From: Colimorpha_A sp045543555
GTDB lineage: Bacteria > Bacillota > Clostridia > Oscillospirales > CAG-272
Direction of reading: 5' to 3'
Assembly: GCA_045543555.1 (NCBI GenBank)
Contig: JAZQMQ010000024.1
Span: forward strand, 177,812-241,811
Length of the DNA stretch: 64,000 nucleotides
Shown: in pieces, positions 17,716 to 26,610 of the stretch
Numbering within the stretch: the stretch's first letter is position 1
Layout: the number at the start of each line of letters is the position of its first letter
The notes under the pieces: generated by a model
What the model was told of the DNA's origin: nothing
Databases searched by the model: none
The model's input: only the letters and a program-made list of their open reading frames with translations
Made by a program: the position numbers and the translations under genes

Positions 17716-17929
17716 TTTTTTCTCCTCTTTTCTTTAGAGCCTCAAATAAATTTTTAATTTTGCTTTCCTTCTGCTTCTTTAGGTCGTCTCGCAGCTTGAA
17801 ATCAAGCTCTATAACATCTCCGCAAGTCACTTTAAAAGGAAAAACATACAAGGGAAGGTCAAAGGTATTACAGCTTTCGTCCTCACAAACAGCATATTTG
17901 CCTTCAATTCGGTCGATAGTGATAATAAT
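17705..17929 (-). CDS. DUF3006-like small protein, probable ATT start
   Basis: A 74-residue frame with no ATG. The protein begins near ITIDRIEGKYAVCEDE and continues FDLPLYVFP and VTCGDVIELDF, then a lysine-rich helix. This matches the pattern of DUF3006 (DRIEGxxAVxE, DLPxxxLP, GDVI), a small beta-barrel family of unknown role. A TGA at 17936-17938 closes the frame upstream, so the start must be a rare codon. The ATT at 17929-17927 has AGGGAG 9-10 bases before it. An ATG at 17936-17934 is one base out of frame and would match after loss of one base. The stop (17705-17707) overlaps the start of the sorE-like gene by 11 bases. A perfect promoter lies just upstream. Confidence 0.65.
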   Translation of the reverse strand: MIITIDRIEGKYAVCEDESCNTFDLPLYVFPFKVTCGDVIELDFKLRDDLKKQKESKIKNLFEALKKRGEKNEN

Positions 17930-17943
17930 ATTGCATCACTCCC

Positions 17944-17972
17944 TTGAAAAATATAAAAACATATGTTATTAT
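17944..17972 (+). promoter_or_regulatory. Possible ligA promoter
   Basis: TTGAAA (17944-17949), 17-base spacer, TATTAT (17967-17972). It physically overlaps the divergent promoter on the minus strand, so the two could compete for polymerase. Confidence 0.45.
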
Positions 17973-17999
17973 TATATCAGTAAAAATTTACCTTGTCAA
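17971..17999 (-). promoter_or_regulatory. Promoter of the DUF3006/sorE-like/SDR operon
   Basis: Minus-strand TTGACA (17999-17994), 17-base spacer, TATAAT (17976-17971). The predicted start near 17964 leaves about 35 bases of leader before the ATT codon. Confidence 0.8.
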
Positions 18000-18026
18000 C
18001 ACAATATAAAAAATTAAAGGATAATT

Positions 18027-19991
18027 ATGAGTAACGTTAAGGATAGAATTTACGAACTTAGAGCTCTTCTTGAGTATCATTCGAATAAATATTACGTTGA
18101 AGACTCGCCTGAGATTTCCGATTTTGCGTATGACGCAATGTTTCGTGAGCTTGAGGATCTGGAAAAAGCATATCCCGAATATGATGATCCGAACTCTCCA
18201 ACAAGACGCGTAGGCGGTATGGCTCTTGTTAAATTTGAAAAGGTGACACATACTGTGCCCCTTGGAAGTCTTTCCGACGTGTTCAGCTTTGAGGAGCTTG
18301 CTTCCTTCCTTGAAGGCAAAGAAAACGATGAATTTTCTGTTGAAGCAAAAATAGACGGTCTTTCTGTCGCTCTCAGGTATGAAAACGGTTCTCTTATCAG
18401 GGGAGCTACAAGAGGCGATGGTATGGTCGGAGAAGACGTTACGGCTAATATTCGTACTATCAGAAGCATACCTCTAACAATACCATATACAGACACTCTC
18501 GAGGTTAGAGGCGAGGTTTATATGTCTCGTGAAAGCTTTGAGAAGGTAAATAAGCTAAGAGAGAAGCGTGGCGAGAAGCTTTTCGCCAATCCCAGAAACG
18601 CAGCCGCGGGCTCTCTGCGTCAGCTTGACCCAAAAGTCGCAGCAGAGCGCGGGCTTGACATATTCGTGTTTAATCTTCAGTACTGTGATAAGTCGTTTGA
18701 AAATCACGATGAAAGCCTTGATTTTCTTCGTTCACTCGGGTTTAAGGTAATTCCGCTTATAAAGACACTGAAGGGCTACAAAGCCATCACAGACCAGATA
18801 AACGAGATAGGAAACCTTCGTGATTCTCTTGCGTACGATATTGACGGTGCTGTCATTAAGGAGAATTCGCTTGCAAGACGAAACGAGCTGGGAGAGACAA
18901 CAAATGCTCCAAAATGGGCGGTTGCTTATAAGTATCCACCCGAAAAGAAGCTAACAAAGCTTACCGATATCGTTATTCAGGTAGGAAGAACCGGCGCTCT
19001 TACTCCCAATGCTGTTCTTGAGCCTGTAAGACTTGCAGGAACGACTGTGTCGAGAGCAACTCTTCACAATATAGATTTTATTACCGAGAAGGATATACGA
19101 ATCGGCGACAACGTCTGGATTCAAAAGGCGGGAGACATAATTCCCGAGGTGGTTTCGGTTGATAAGGCAAAAAGAGCAGGCGTGGAAACACCTTACAAAA
19201 TGCCTGAATATTGTCCTTCCTGCGGTGATAAGGTCTCAAAATTCAATGATGAAGCGGTCGTCAGATGCACAAACAACAGCTGTCCCGCACAGATAGTTCG
19301 CACGATATCCTATTTTGCATCAAGACCCGCAATGAACATAGACGGTCTTGGAGAGGCTGTTGTTACGTTGCTTATAAATGAAGGTCTTATTAAGGACGTT
19401 TCAGATCTTTATTATCTGAGCGCTGAACAGATCGCAACCCTTGACAGAATGGGCGATAAATCGGCGCGGAATCTTATATCGGCAATTAACGAGTCAAAAA
19501 CAAGAGGTGCCGAAAGACTTTTATCCGCCTTTGGTATCCGTCAGGTTGGAGAAAAGGCGGCAAAAAATATAATAAGAGCTTATCCCGATATATACAGCTT
19601 GTTCAACGTTACTGTTGAGGAATTGCTGGCTGTTGAGGATATTGGAGAGATAACGGCTCAGAGCATTGTTGACTTTTTCTCTCACCCCGACACAAGGATT
19701 CTGATCGACAGATTGAGAGATGCCGGAGTGGTAACGGAAGGTGATAAACCAATTATTGGAGGTAAGCTTGATGGTCTTACATTTGTTCTGACCGGAACGC
19801 TTCCTTCTATGTCACGAAGTGATGCTGCTTTGCTTATTGAGAAGAATGGCGGAAAAACGTCATCTTCAGTTTCAAAAAAGACATCTTATGTTGTAGCAGG
19901 TGCTGAGGCAGGCTCAAAGCTCACTAAGGCTGAGGCGCTTGGGGTAAAGATAATTGATGAGGAAGGACTTATTTCTCTTATCAATCAGTAA
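18027..19991 (+). CDS. ligA: NAD-dependent DNA ligase LigA
   Basis: A 654-residue ligase that seals nicks between Okazaki fragments and after repair, using NAD+. The adenylated lysine is K108 in AKIDGLS, preceded by the Ia region with its HSNKYYVEDSPEISD NAD-binding motif. OB-fold, then the four-cysteine zinc finger (CPSCGDK to CTNNSCPAQ, residues about 400-430), helix-hairpin-helix repeats, and a C-terminal BRCT domain (residues about 580-654). Length is typical. The start follows AAAGGA. It heads a likely ligA-obgE-DUF2156 operon, with obgE starting 13 bases after its stop. Confidence 0.97.
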   Translation: MSNVKDRIYELRALLEYHSNKYYVEDSPEISDFAYDAMFRELEDLEKAYPEYDDPNSPTRRVGGMALVKFEKVTHTVPLGSLSDVFSFEELASFLEGKENDEFSVEAKIDGLSVALRYENGSLIRGATRGDGMVGEDVTANIRTIRSIPLTIPYTDTLEVRGEVYMSRESFEKVNKLREKRGEKLFANPRNAAAGSLRQLDPKVAAERGLDIFVFNLQYCDKSFENHDESLDFLRSLGFKVIPLIKTLKGYKAITDQINEIGNLRDSLAYDIDGAVIKENSLARRNELGETTNAPKWAVAYKYPPEKKLTKLTDIVIQVGRTGALTPNAVLEPVRLAGTTVSRATLHNIDFITEKDIRIGDNVWIQKAGDIIPEVVSVDKAKRAGVETPYKMPEYCPSCGDKVSKFNDEAVVRCTNNSCPAQIVRTISYFASRPAMNIDGLGEAVVTLLINEGLIKDVSDLYYLSAEQIATLDRMGDKSARNLISAINESKTRGAERLLSAFGIRQVGEKAAKNIIRAYPDIYSLFNVTVEELLAVEDIGEITAQSIVDFFSHPDTRILIDRLRDAGVVTEGDKPIIGGKLDGLTFVLTGTLPSMSRSDAALLIEKNGGKTSSSVSKKTSYVVAGAEAGSKLTKAEALGVKIIDEEGLISLINQ

Positions 19992-20004
19992 AGAAGGTGA
20001 AAAT

Positions 20005-21282
20005 ATGATAACAGATAATGTGAAGGTTTATGTGAAAGCCGGAAACGGTGGAAATGGATGTGTTGCTTTTCATCGTGAAAAATACGTGTCTCATGGAGGC
20101 CCCGACGGGGGTGATGGAGGACGTGGCGGCAATATTATTCTTAGAATAGAGAGTGGGGACAATACATTACTTAAATATAAGTATCGCCACAAGTTTATTG
20201 CAGAGAACGGTGGAGATGGAAAACCTAATAAATTTCACGGTGCAAACGGCGAAGATATAATTTTGCCCGTTCCACCCGGAACTGTAGTCAAGGATGCCGA
20301 AAGCGGCAGAATAATAGTTGATATGTCAGATAGGGACGATTTTGTTCTTTGCAGCGGAGGTAAAGGCGGGTGGGGAAACAGACATTTCGCAACTCCTACA
20401 AGACAGATTCCGAGATTTGCCAAAAACGGTCTTAAAGGTGAAGAGAAAGAAGTAATATTTGAGCTTAAAATGCTTGCAGACGTAGCTCTTATCGGCTTGC
20501 CAAACGTTGGAAAATCATCGTTACTTTCTCAGATCAGCTCCGCTCAACCTAAAATTGCAGATTATGATTTCACAACTCTTTCTCCAAATCTCGGAGTTGT
20601 AAAAACCGGAGAGGGAAGAGGGTTTGTAGCTGCAGATATTCCCGGATTAATAGAGGGTGCGTCTGATGGAAAGGGACTTGGACACAGCTTCCTTAGGCAC
20701 ATCGACAGATGTCGGCTTATGCTTCATGTTCTCGATGTATCTGCTGATTGCGACCGTGATCCGATAATAGATATGAAGCTTATAAACGGAGAACTCGAAA
20801 AATATAATCCCGAACTTATAGACCGTCCTCAGATAGTGGTTGCAAATAAGTACGATGCATCCCTTCCCGAATACAATGAGCATGTTATGAACATTGAAAA
20901 GTATTGTGCTGACAATGGACTTAAGCTTTTCTTCATATCTGCAGCAACAGGTTATAACGTGAAGGAGCTTATTCAGTACGTGGCAAAGGAGCTTGAAAAG
21001 CTTCCTCCTCTTACGATCTTCGAGCCTGATTTCGTTCCCGAAGAGCTTCTTGACAACGAATTTGACGAGCTTGAGATCACAAGAGACGGTAAGGTTTACG
21101 TTTGTGAATCCGAGTGGCTCTGGAGACTTGTCGGCAGAGTTAATTTCTCTGACAGAGATTCTCTTAACTATTTCCAGCGTATGCTCAGAACAAACGGAAT
21201 TATCGATAAGCTTGTCGAAGCGGGCGTTAAGGATGGCGATACCGTCAGAATGTATGAATTTGAATTTGATTTTGTAAACTGA
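20005..21282 (+). CDS. obgE: GTPase ObgE/CgtA
   Basis: A 425-residue ribosome-associated GTPase involved in 50S maturation. I chose the ATG at 20005, which has AGAAGGTGA 5 bases upstream and gives the conserved start ITDNVKVYVKAGNGG; the earlier in-frame ATG lies within ligA. The glycine-rich Obg domain spans residues 1-158. G1 GLPNVGKSS (about 162-170), the DFTTL switch, G3 DIPG, and G4 NKYD follow. A C-terminal OCT domain covers the last 80 residues, as in other Firmicutes. The next gene starts one base after its stop. Confidence 0.97.
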   Translation: MITDNVKVYVKAGNGGNGCVAFHREKYVSHGGPDGGDGGRGGNIILRIESGDNTLLKYKYRHKFIAENGGDGKPNKFHGANGEDIILPVPPGTVVKDAESGRIIVDMSDRDDFVLCSGGKGGWGNRHFATPTRQIPRFAKNGLKGEEKEVIFELKMLADVALIGLPNVGKSSLLSQISSAQPKIADYDFTTLSPNLGVVKTGEGRGFVAADIPGLIEGASDGKGLGHSFLRHIDRCRLMLHVLDVSADCDRDPIIDMKLINGELEKYNPELIDRPQIVVANKYDASLPEYNEHVMNIEKYCADNGLKLFFISAATGYNVKELIQYVAKELEKLPPLTIFEPDFVPEELLDNEFDELEITRDGKVYVCESEWLWRLVGRVNFSDRDSLNYFQRMLRTNGIIDKLVEAGVKDGDTVRMYEFEFDFVN

Positions 21283-21283
21283 T

Positions 21284-22681
21284 ATGATTGAATTCAAAAG
21301 TCTTGAAGACAGCACCGCCTGTGAGCTTTGCAGCTACTATAAGAATAGCACGTATATTTTATCAGATTATTCCATAGGCTTAAAAAGGATGTGGAGTGAC
21401 GTTCTGAATCCTGAATTTGCCGTAACAGAAGGCTGTGTCATCGTCAAAAACAGTATTCATGGCGACATAAGCTTTGACTACCCACTGCCGATTTCTGACG
21501 ATCATAATGTCACTGCAGCACTTTATTCTCTTTCTAAATACTGCAGAGACAATTATGTAGTTATGAAGCTTTCTAACGTGCCGGAAAATCAACTTCACGT
21601 CATAACATCATTGTTCCCAAGATGTGAAACATATTATAACAGAAAATATTCTGATTACGTATATTTGACGCATAAGCTTGCAGAAATGACAGGAAGAACG
21701 TATTCGTCACACAGGAATCATATTAAAAAGTTTCATACACAGTATCCGGATGCAGTATTCAGGCCGTTTACTGCTGATGATATACCTTCCGTTAAGCGTT
21801 TTCTATGTAGATTTAACGAGGTGTTTGACTCTTCGTCAAACACAGCTCGTGATGAACTCAAATACGCCGTGCATATGCTTGAGCGTATAGGAAGTGACTG
21901 CTTCAGATGTGGCGGATTTGTACTCGACGGAGAGATCATTTCGCTTTGCTTCTGTGAAAAATGCGGAGATACTTTGATCGACCATATTGAAAAAGCGCTT
22001 TATGAATTTGAAGGAATTTATCCTGCAACAGTTCAGGCTTTCCTGAATAAATTTGGCACAGACGTTAAGTATTTTAACCGCGAAGACGATTCAGCTGATA
22101 AAGGTCTTCGTCGTTCAAAGCTTCAGTATAAGCCGCATACCGTTGCTCATAAATATACCGTTGTAATAAAAAATGAGCTTTCCGGTCTGACCGATTATCC
22201 GGAGCTTTCATCAGAACGCCTTACGTATTGTAAAATAACACAGCACGATACTGACGAGTATAATAAGCTTTGTCTTGATATCGAACGAAATAAGTATTGG
22301 GGCTATGATTACAGGACCGATTGTTCTGAACCCGAGAGAGATTATTTCTATAATGATCAGAAAAATGATTTTGACAATCGTATGACCATGTGTCTTGCAA
22401 TAAGACTCAATGGAATTATGATAGGAGAAGTAATACTTCATGATTTTGATTATAAGGGTAGCTGTGAAATCGGAATCAGAATATTACCCAAATACAATGG
22501 ATGCGGATATGGAAGGGAAGCGCTAAAGACAGTTATTGACTATGCACTTTACGGAATAGGACTTGACTCAGTCAGGGCAAAGTGCTTTAAGGAGAACAGA
22601 CCGTCTTCTAATATGCTTTCCATAGTTATGCGTCAAGTAGATACGGACGAGGTCTTTGAGCATTACATTGCAACCTTTTAA
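21284..22681 (+). CDS. Fusion of a DUF2156 (LPG synthetase-like) domain with a GNAT acetyltransferase
   Basis: A 465-residue two-part protein. Residues 1 to about 290 match the DUF2156 family, itself a double GNAT fold related to MprF-type aminoacyl-phosphatidylglycerol synthases: YSSHRNHIKKF, RRSKLQYKP and the IEKALYEFEGIYPATVQAF stretch. Residues about 300-465 form a GNAT N-acetyltransferase of the RimJ/RimL type, with SERLTYCKIT, MIGEVILHDFDYKG, EIGIRILPKYNGCGYGREAL and NRPSSNML. No membrane segment is visible, so it is cytosolic, unlike MprF. Its acceptors are unknown. It overlaps obgE closely and must be co-transcribed. Both halves read as intact folds. Confidence 0.8.
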   Translation: MIEFKSLEDSTACELCSYYKNSTYILSDYSIGLKRMWSDVLNPEFAVTEGCVIVKNSIHGDISFDYPLPISDDHNVTAALYSLSKYCRDNYVVMKLSNVPENQLHVITSLFPRCETYYNRKYSDYVYLTHKLAEMTGRTYSSHRNHIKKFHTQYPDAVFRPFTADDIPSVKRFLCRFNEVFDSSSNTARDELKYAVHMLERIGSDCFRCGGFVLDGEIISLCFCEKCGDTLIDHIEKALYEFEGIYPATVQAFLNKFGTDVKYFNREDDSADKGLRRSKLQYKPHTVAHKYTVVIKNELSGLTDYPELSSERLTYCKITQHDTDEYNKLCLDIERNKYWGYDYRTDCSEPERDYFYNDQKNDFDNRMTMCLAIRLNGIMIGEVILHDFDYKGSCEIGIRILPKYNGCGYGREALKTVIDYALYGIGLDSVRAKCFKENRPSSNMLSIVMRQVDTDEVFEHYIATF

Positions 22682-22727
22682 GCAATACTATAAAATGTAA
22701 AAGAAATGTAAACAACAAAAAAAGCAC
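22682..22727. other. Short AT-rich gap before the groESL promoter
   Basis: No hairpin or ORF is visible here. The DUF2156-GNAT gene therefore has no clear terminator of its own, and some readthrough into groESL is possible. Confidence 0.5.
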
Positions 22728-22755
22728 TTGATTTTTTATTATCATGTGCTATAAT
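22728..22755 (+). promoter_or_regulatory. Promoter of groES-groEL
   Basis: TTGATT (22728-22733), 16-base spacer, TATAAT (22750-22755). The start site would lie at the left edge of the CIRCE element. Confidence 0.8.
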
Positions 22756-22766
22756 CTATATCGTGA

Positions 22767-22793
22767 TTAGCACTCGCGACTGCTGAGTGCTAA
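22767..22793 (+). promoter_or_regulatory. CIRCE operator (HrcA binding site)
   Basis: Exact TTAGCACTC (22767-22775), 9-base spacer, GAGTGCTAA (22785-22793). This is the canonical HrcA operator, which represses groESL until heat shock. The repressor gene is not in the window. Confidence 0.97.
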
Positions 22794-22819
22794 AATCTAT
22801 AATTTCGGAGGAAATAATT

Positions 22820-23107
22820 ATGACTATTAAACCGCTTGGTGACCGTGTCGTGGTTAAGACCGTTGAAGCTGAAGAAACTACCAAGAGCGGCATACTTCTT
22901 GCAGGTAGTGCAAAGGAAAAGCCCCAGATCGCTGAGGTCGTTGCAGTTGGCCCCGGTGGCTTAGTTGACGGCAAGGAGATCGTCATGACCGTTAAGGTTG
23001 GTGACAAGGTTATTACAAGCAAATATGCAGGTACTGAAGTAAAATGCGACGGTATCGAATATAATATTGTTAAGCAGAGCGACATTCTCGCTATCGTTGA
23101 GGACTAA
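22820..23107 (+). CDS. groES: Co-chaperonin GroES
   Basis: A 95-residue Hsp10 that caps the GroEL ring. The start at 22820 follows GGAGG by 8 bases and gives MTIKPLGDRVVVK, the conserved N-terminus; the in-frame upstream ATG falls within CIRCE. The mobile loop (ETTKSGILLAGSAKEKPQ) and GPGGLVDGK are intact. It is the first gene of the HrcA-controlled operon, 15 bases before groEL. Confidence 0.98.
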   Translation: MTIKPLGDRVVVKTVEAEETTKSGILLAGSAKEKPQIAEVVAVGPGGLVDGKEIVMTVKVGDKVITSKYAGTEVKCDGIEYNIVKQSDILAIVED

Positions 23108-23122
23108 CGGAGGTAATTTATA

Positions 23123-24754
23123 ATGGCAAAGGAAATCGCATACAGCGCCGAAGCAAGAAGCGCGCTTTTAAGAGGTATCGACAAGCTTGCAGATACCGTT
23201 AAGATCACCCTTGGACCTAAGGGTAGAAATGTAGTACTTGAGAAAAAGTACGGTGCACCCATGATCATCAATGATGGTGTTACCATCGCAAAAGAGATCG
23301 AGCTTCCCGACCCCATGGAGAACACCGGTGCACAGCTTATCAAGGAAGTCTCCATAAAGACAAACGATGCAGCAGGTGACGGTACAACAACCGCTACCAT
23401 TCTCGCTCAGGCACTCATTCATGAGGGAATGAAGAACGTTACCGCCGGTGCTAATCCCATGGTTATCCGCCGCGGAATCCAGAAGGCTGTCGATGTAGCT
23501 GTAAAGAAGCTTGCTACAATTTCCAAGCCTGTTGACGGCACAGAGGACATTGCAAGAGTCGGTACTGTTTCCGCAGACGATGCAGTAGTAGGCACTCTTA
23601 TTGCCGATGCAATGGAGAAGGTATCCTCCGACGGTGTTATTACCGTTGAAGAGTCCAAGAGTGCTGATACCTATTGCGAGGTAGTTGAGGGTATGCAGTT
23701 TGACCGCGGATACATTTCTCCTTATATGGTTACCGATACCGAGAAGATGGAGGCAGTTATCGACGACGCTCTTCTTCTCATTACCGATAAAAAGATCTCA
23801 AATATTCAGGACATTCTTCCTCTTCTTGAGCAGATCCTTCAGTCAGGCAAGAAGCTTGTAATCATTGCTGAAGATATCGAGGGTGAGGCTCTCACTACTC
23901 TTATCCTCAACAAGCTCAAGGGCACTTTCGTTTGCGTTGGCGTCAAGGCTCCCGGTTTTGGCGACAGAAGAAAGGATATGCTCCGCGATATCGCTATTCT
24001 TACCGGCGGTGAGGTAATTTCCGATGAGCTTGGCCTCGATCTCAAAGAGACATCTCTCGGTCAGCTTGGTCGTGCACGTCAGGTTAAAATTAATAAGGAA
24101 AACACAATCATCGTAGGCGGAATGGGCGATCCCGACGAGATCAAGGGAAGAGTTGCTCAGATCAAGAGTGCGATCGATACCACTACTTCTGAGTTCGACC
24201 GTGAGAAGCTTCACGAACGTCTTGCAAAGCTTGCAGGCGGTGTAGCTGTTATTAAGGTAGGTGCAGCTACCGAGCCTGAAATGAAGGAAAAGAAGCTTCG
24301 TATCGAAGATGCTCTCAATGCTACAAAGGCTGCAGTTGAAGAGGGTATTGTTGCAGGTGGTGGTGTTGCACTCCTTAACGTAATCCCCGACGTTGATAAG
24401 CTTATCAAGACACTTGAGGGTGACGAGAAGACCGGTGCTTGCATCGTTCGTAAGGCACTTGAAGCACCTATCCGTCAGATCGCAGAGAACAGCGGTTATG
24501 AGGGATCTGTAATTGTTGATACTATTCTTAAGAGCAGAAAGATCGGTTATGGCTTCAACGCCGCTACCGAGAAGTACGTTGATATGGTCAAGACAGGTAT
24601 TGTCGATCCTACCAAGGTTACACGCTCTGCGCTTCAGAATGCAGCTTCCATTGCTTCTATCGTTCTAACCACCGAGGCTGTTGTAGTTGATATCAAGGAA
24701 GAAACTCCCGCGCCTGCAGCTCCTATGGGCGGCGGCATGGGCGGTATGTATTAA
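23123..24754 (+). CDS. groEL: Chaperonin GroEL
   Basis: A 543-residue Hsp60. The ATP-binding stretch TLGPKGRNVVLEKKYG, NDGVTIAKEI and DAAGDGTTTAT are present, with the apical domain in the middle and the C-terminal GGM tail (GGGMGGMY). Codon choice is notably GC-rich and uniform compared with neighbours, as expected for a highly expressed gene. CGGAGG lies about 10 bases before the start. It ends the operon at a strong terminator. Confidence 0.99.
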   Translation: MAKEIAYSAEARSALLRGIDKLADTVKITLGPKGRNVVLEKKYGAPMIINDGVTIAKEIELPDPMENTGAQLIKEVSIKTNDAAGDGTTTATILAQALIHEGMKNVTAGANPMVIRRGIQKAVDVAVKKLATISKPVDGTEDIARVGTVSADDAVVGTLIADAMEKVSSDGVITVEESKSADTYCEVVEGMQFDRGYISPYMVTDTEKMEAVIDDALLLITDKKISNIQDILPLLEQILQSGKKLVIIAEDIEGEALTTLILNKLKGTFVCVGVKAPGFGDRRKDMLRDIAILTGGEVISDELGLDLKETSLGQLGRARQVKINKENTIIVGGMGDPDEIKGRVAQIKSAIDTTTSEFDREKLHERLAKLAGGVAVIKVGAATEPEMKEKKLRIEDALNATKAAVEEGIVAGGGVALLNVIPDVDKLIKTLEGDEKTGACIVRKALEAPIRQIAENSGYEGSVIVDTILKSRKIGYGFNAATEKYVDMVKTGIVDPTKVTRSALQNAASIASIVLTTEAVVVDIKEETPAPAAPMGGGMGGMY

Positions 24755-24773
24755 TAACTCCAAAATAATTATA

Positions 24774-24800
24774 AGGACCGATATTTTTCGGTCCTTTTTT
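24774..24800 (+). terminator. Terminator of groES-groEL
   Basis: Stem AGGACCGA (24774-24781) with TCGGTCCT (24788-24795), then a T-run. Confidence 0.9.
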
Positions 24801-24890
24801 ATCTTTTTTATTGAAAAGCACTTTATTTTTCTTACAATGTATGTTATAATAAAATATTGAATTATGCTGAAATTTAGGAGCTTGTTTAAT

Positions 24891-26600
24891 ATGCTTAAGT
24901 TGCTCAAATATATGAGGAGTTATATCAAGGAATGCGTGCTTGGACCGCTTTTTAAGCTGCTGGAAGCACTTATTGAGCTGTTTATTCCTTACGTAATACT
25001 AAGTATGATATCTGACGGTATAGAAAAGGGAAGTACCGATCATATTCTGTCATCTGTTCTTATACTTGTATTAATGGGTGTTGTCGGTCTTTCTTTTTCG
25101 CTTACCGCACAGTATTTTTCAGCAAAAGCTGCGGTTGGATTTACTGCAAGAGTGAGAGAAGCGCTTTTCTGTCACATACAGAATTTGTCATATAAAGAGA
25201 TCGATAAGGTTGGCAGATCAACTCTTATTAATCGAATGACAAGTGATATGAATCAAGTACAGACAGGAGTTAATCTTGCTCTCAGACTTTTCCTTCGTTC
25301 TCCTTTTATTGTGTTTGGAGCTGCCATTATGGCTTACACAGTTGATCCAGAGGTTGCTTCCGTATTCCTCTATGCAATACCGGTTCTGTCGATTATTGTT
25401 TTTACAGTAATGCTTGTTGGTATCCCGCTTTATAAAAAGGTTCAGGGAAATCTTGATAGTATAACGTCGAAAACAAGAGAAAATTTAAGCGGCGTGCGTA
25501 TGCTTCGTGCTCTTTGCAAGGAACAAGACGAAATCGACAGATTTAACCGTGTTAATCACGAGCTCAGCAGAAGCCAACGGTTTGTTGGTAAGGTTTCAGC
25601 ATTAATGAACCCGCTTACGTTCGTAATAATCAATCTTGCAATCGTATTACTCATATACAAAGGCGGCGTTAAGGTTGAACTTGGCACTCTCTCGCAGGCA
25701 AAAGTTATTGTAATTTATAACTATATGACTCAGATACTCGTTGAGCTTATAAAGCTTGCGAATCTGATTATCAGTATTACAAAAGCCGTTGCCTGTGCGA
25801 ACAGAGTTTCCTCTGTTCTTGAGATGCCTTCGTCAATTTCAGAAAGCGGAGAAATCTCACCGTCTTCTGATTCTGTTATTGAATTTAAGGACGTTTCATT
25901 TAAGTATAATAATAACGGTGATTATGCGCTTAAAAATTTAAATTTTAAGATAAATAAGGGCCAAAGTGTAGGTATAATCGGCGGTACCGGATGCGGCAAA
26001 TCAACGGTTATAAACCTTATTTGCCGTTTCTATGACGCAAGCTGCGGAGACGTGTATGTATGCGGCAAAAATGTTAAAGAATGTTCTCCGAGTGAAGTAT
26101 TGTCAAGTATTGCTCTCGTTCCTCAGAAGGCGGCGCTATTCAGCGGTACAATTCGCTGTAATCTCAGGTTTGGAAACGAAGATGCGACTGATGAGGATAT
26201 GAATAAAGCATTATTTAATGCTGTTGCCGATGAGTTTGTAAATAAGTTTCCCGAAGGTCTTGATTCTCCTGTTGAGCAATTTGGAAGAAATCTTTCGGGT
26301 GGTCAGAAGCGAAGATTAACAATTGCTCGAGCTTTGGTACGTAATAGTGAAATACTGATTCTTGATGACAGCTCTTCTGATCTTGATTATATGACTGATA
26401 AAAAATTAAGAAGCAGAATTGCTTCCTTACCTTACGCTCCGACGGTAATTACTGTGTCTCAAAGAGCTTCGTCAATTAAGCATTCTGATATGATTATTGT
26501 TCTTGATGAGGGAGAGATAGTCGGAATTGGAACACACGAATCTCTTATTAATTCGTGTGAAGTTTATAATGAGATATGTGTTTCTCAGGAAAAGAAGTGA
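24891..26600 (+). CDS. ABC exporter half-transporter with degenerate ATPase site
   Basis: A 569-residue type IV ABC exporter: six membrane helices (residues about 15-300) and a C-terminal ATPase. The ATG at 24891 has AGGAG 10 bases upstream and is preferred over one 27 bases earlier. Walker A GGTGCGKST is near residue 364 and the signature LSGGQKRR near 468. In Walker B the catalytic Glu is Asp (LILDDSSS, near 490), and the H-loop His is Gln (VSQRASS, near 521). These are marks of the non-catalytic site in heterodimeric exporters such as TM287/288 and BmrCD. The canonical partner gene follows after 10 bases. The substrate is unknown; export of drugs, peptides or lipids is possible. Confidence 0.92.
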   Translation: MLKLLKYMRSYIKECVLGPLFKLLEALIELFIPYVILSMISDGIEKGSTDHILSSVLILVLMGVVGLSFSLTAQYFSAKAAVGFTARVREALFCHIQNLSYKEIDKVGRSTLINRMTSDMNQVQTGVNLALRLFLRSPFIVFGAAIMAYTVDPEVASVFLYAIPVLSIIVFTVMLVGIPLYKKVQGNLDSITSKTRENLSGVRMLRALCKEQDEIDRFNRVNHELSRSQRFVGKVSALMNPLTFVIINLAIVLLIYKGGVKVELGTLSQAKVIVIYNYMTQILVELIKLANLIISITKAVACANRVSSVLEMPSSISESGEISPSSDSVIEFKDVSFKYNNNGDYALKNLNFKINKGQSVGIIGGTGCGKSTVINLICRFYDASCGDVYVCGKNVKECSPSEVLSSIALVPQKAALFSGTIRCNLRFGNEDATDEDMNKALFNAVADEFVNKFPEGLDSPVEQFGRNLSGGQKRRLTIARALVRNSEILILDDSSSDLDYMTDKKLRSRIASLPYAPTVITVSQRASSIKHSDMIIVLDEGEIVGIGTHESLINSCEVYNEICVSQEKK

Positions 26601-26610
26601 GGCGAACATT

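Noticed and set aside
19954..20004. Longer N-terminus for obgE beginning inside ligA
   Set aside because: The ATG at 20005 gives the conserved Obg start and has a ribosome binding site; the upstream extension has no similarity.
20647..21315. A 222-codon ORF opposite obgE
   Set aside because: It is a shadow of the strongly supported obgE frame and has no ribosome binding site or motif.
22787..22819. Upstream in-frame start for groES within the CIRCE element
   Set aside because: It has no ribosome binding site and would translate the operator; the ATG at 22820 gives the conserved GroES start.
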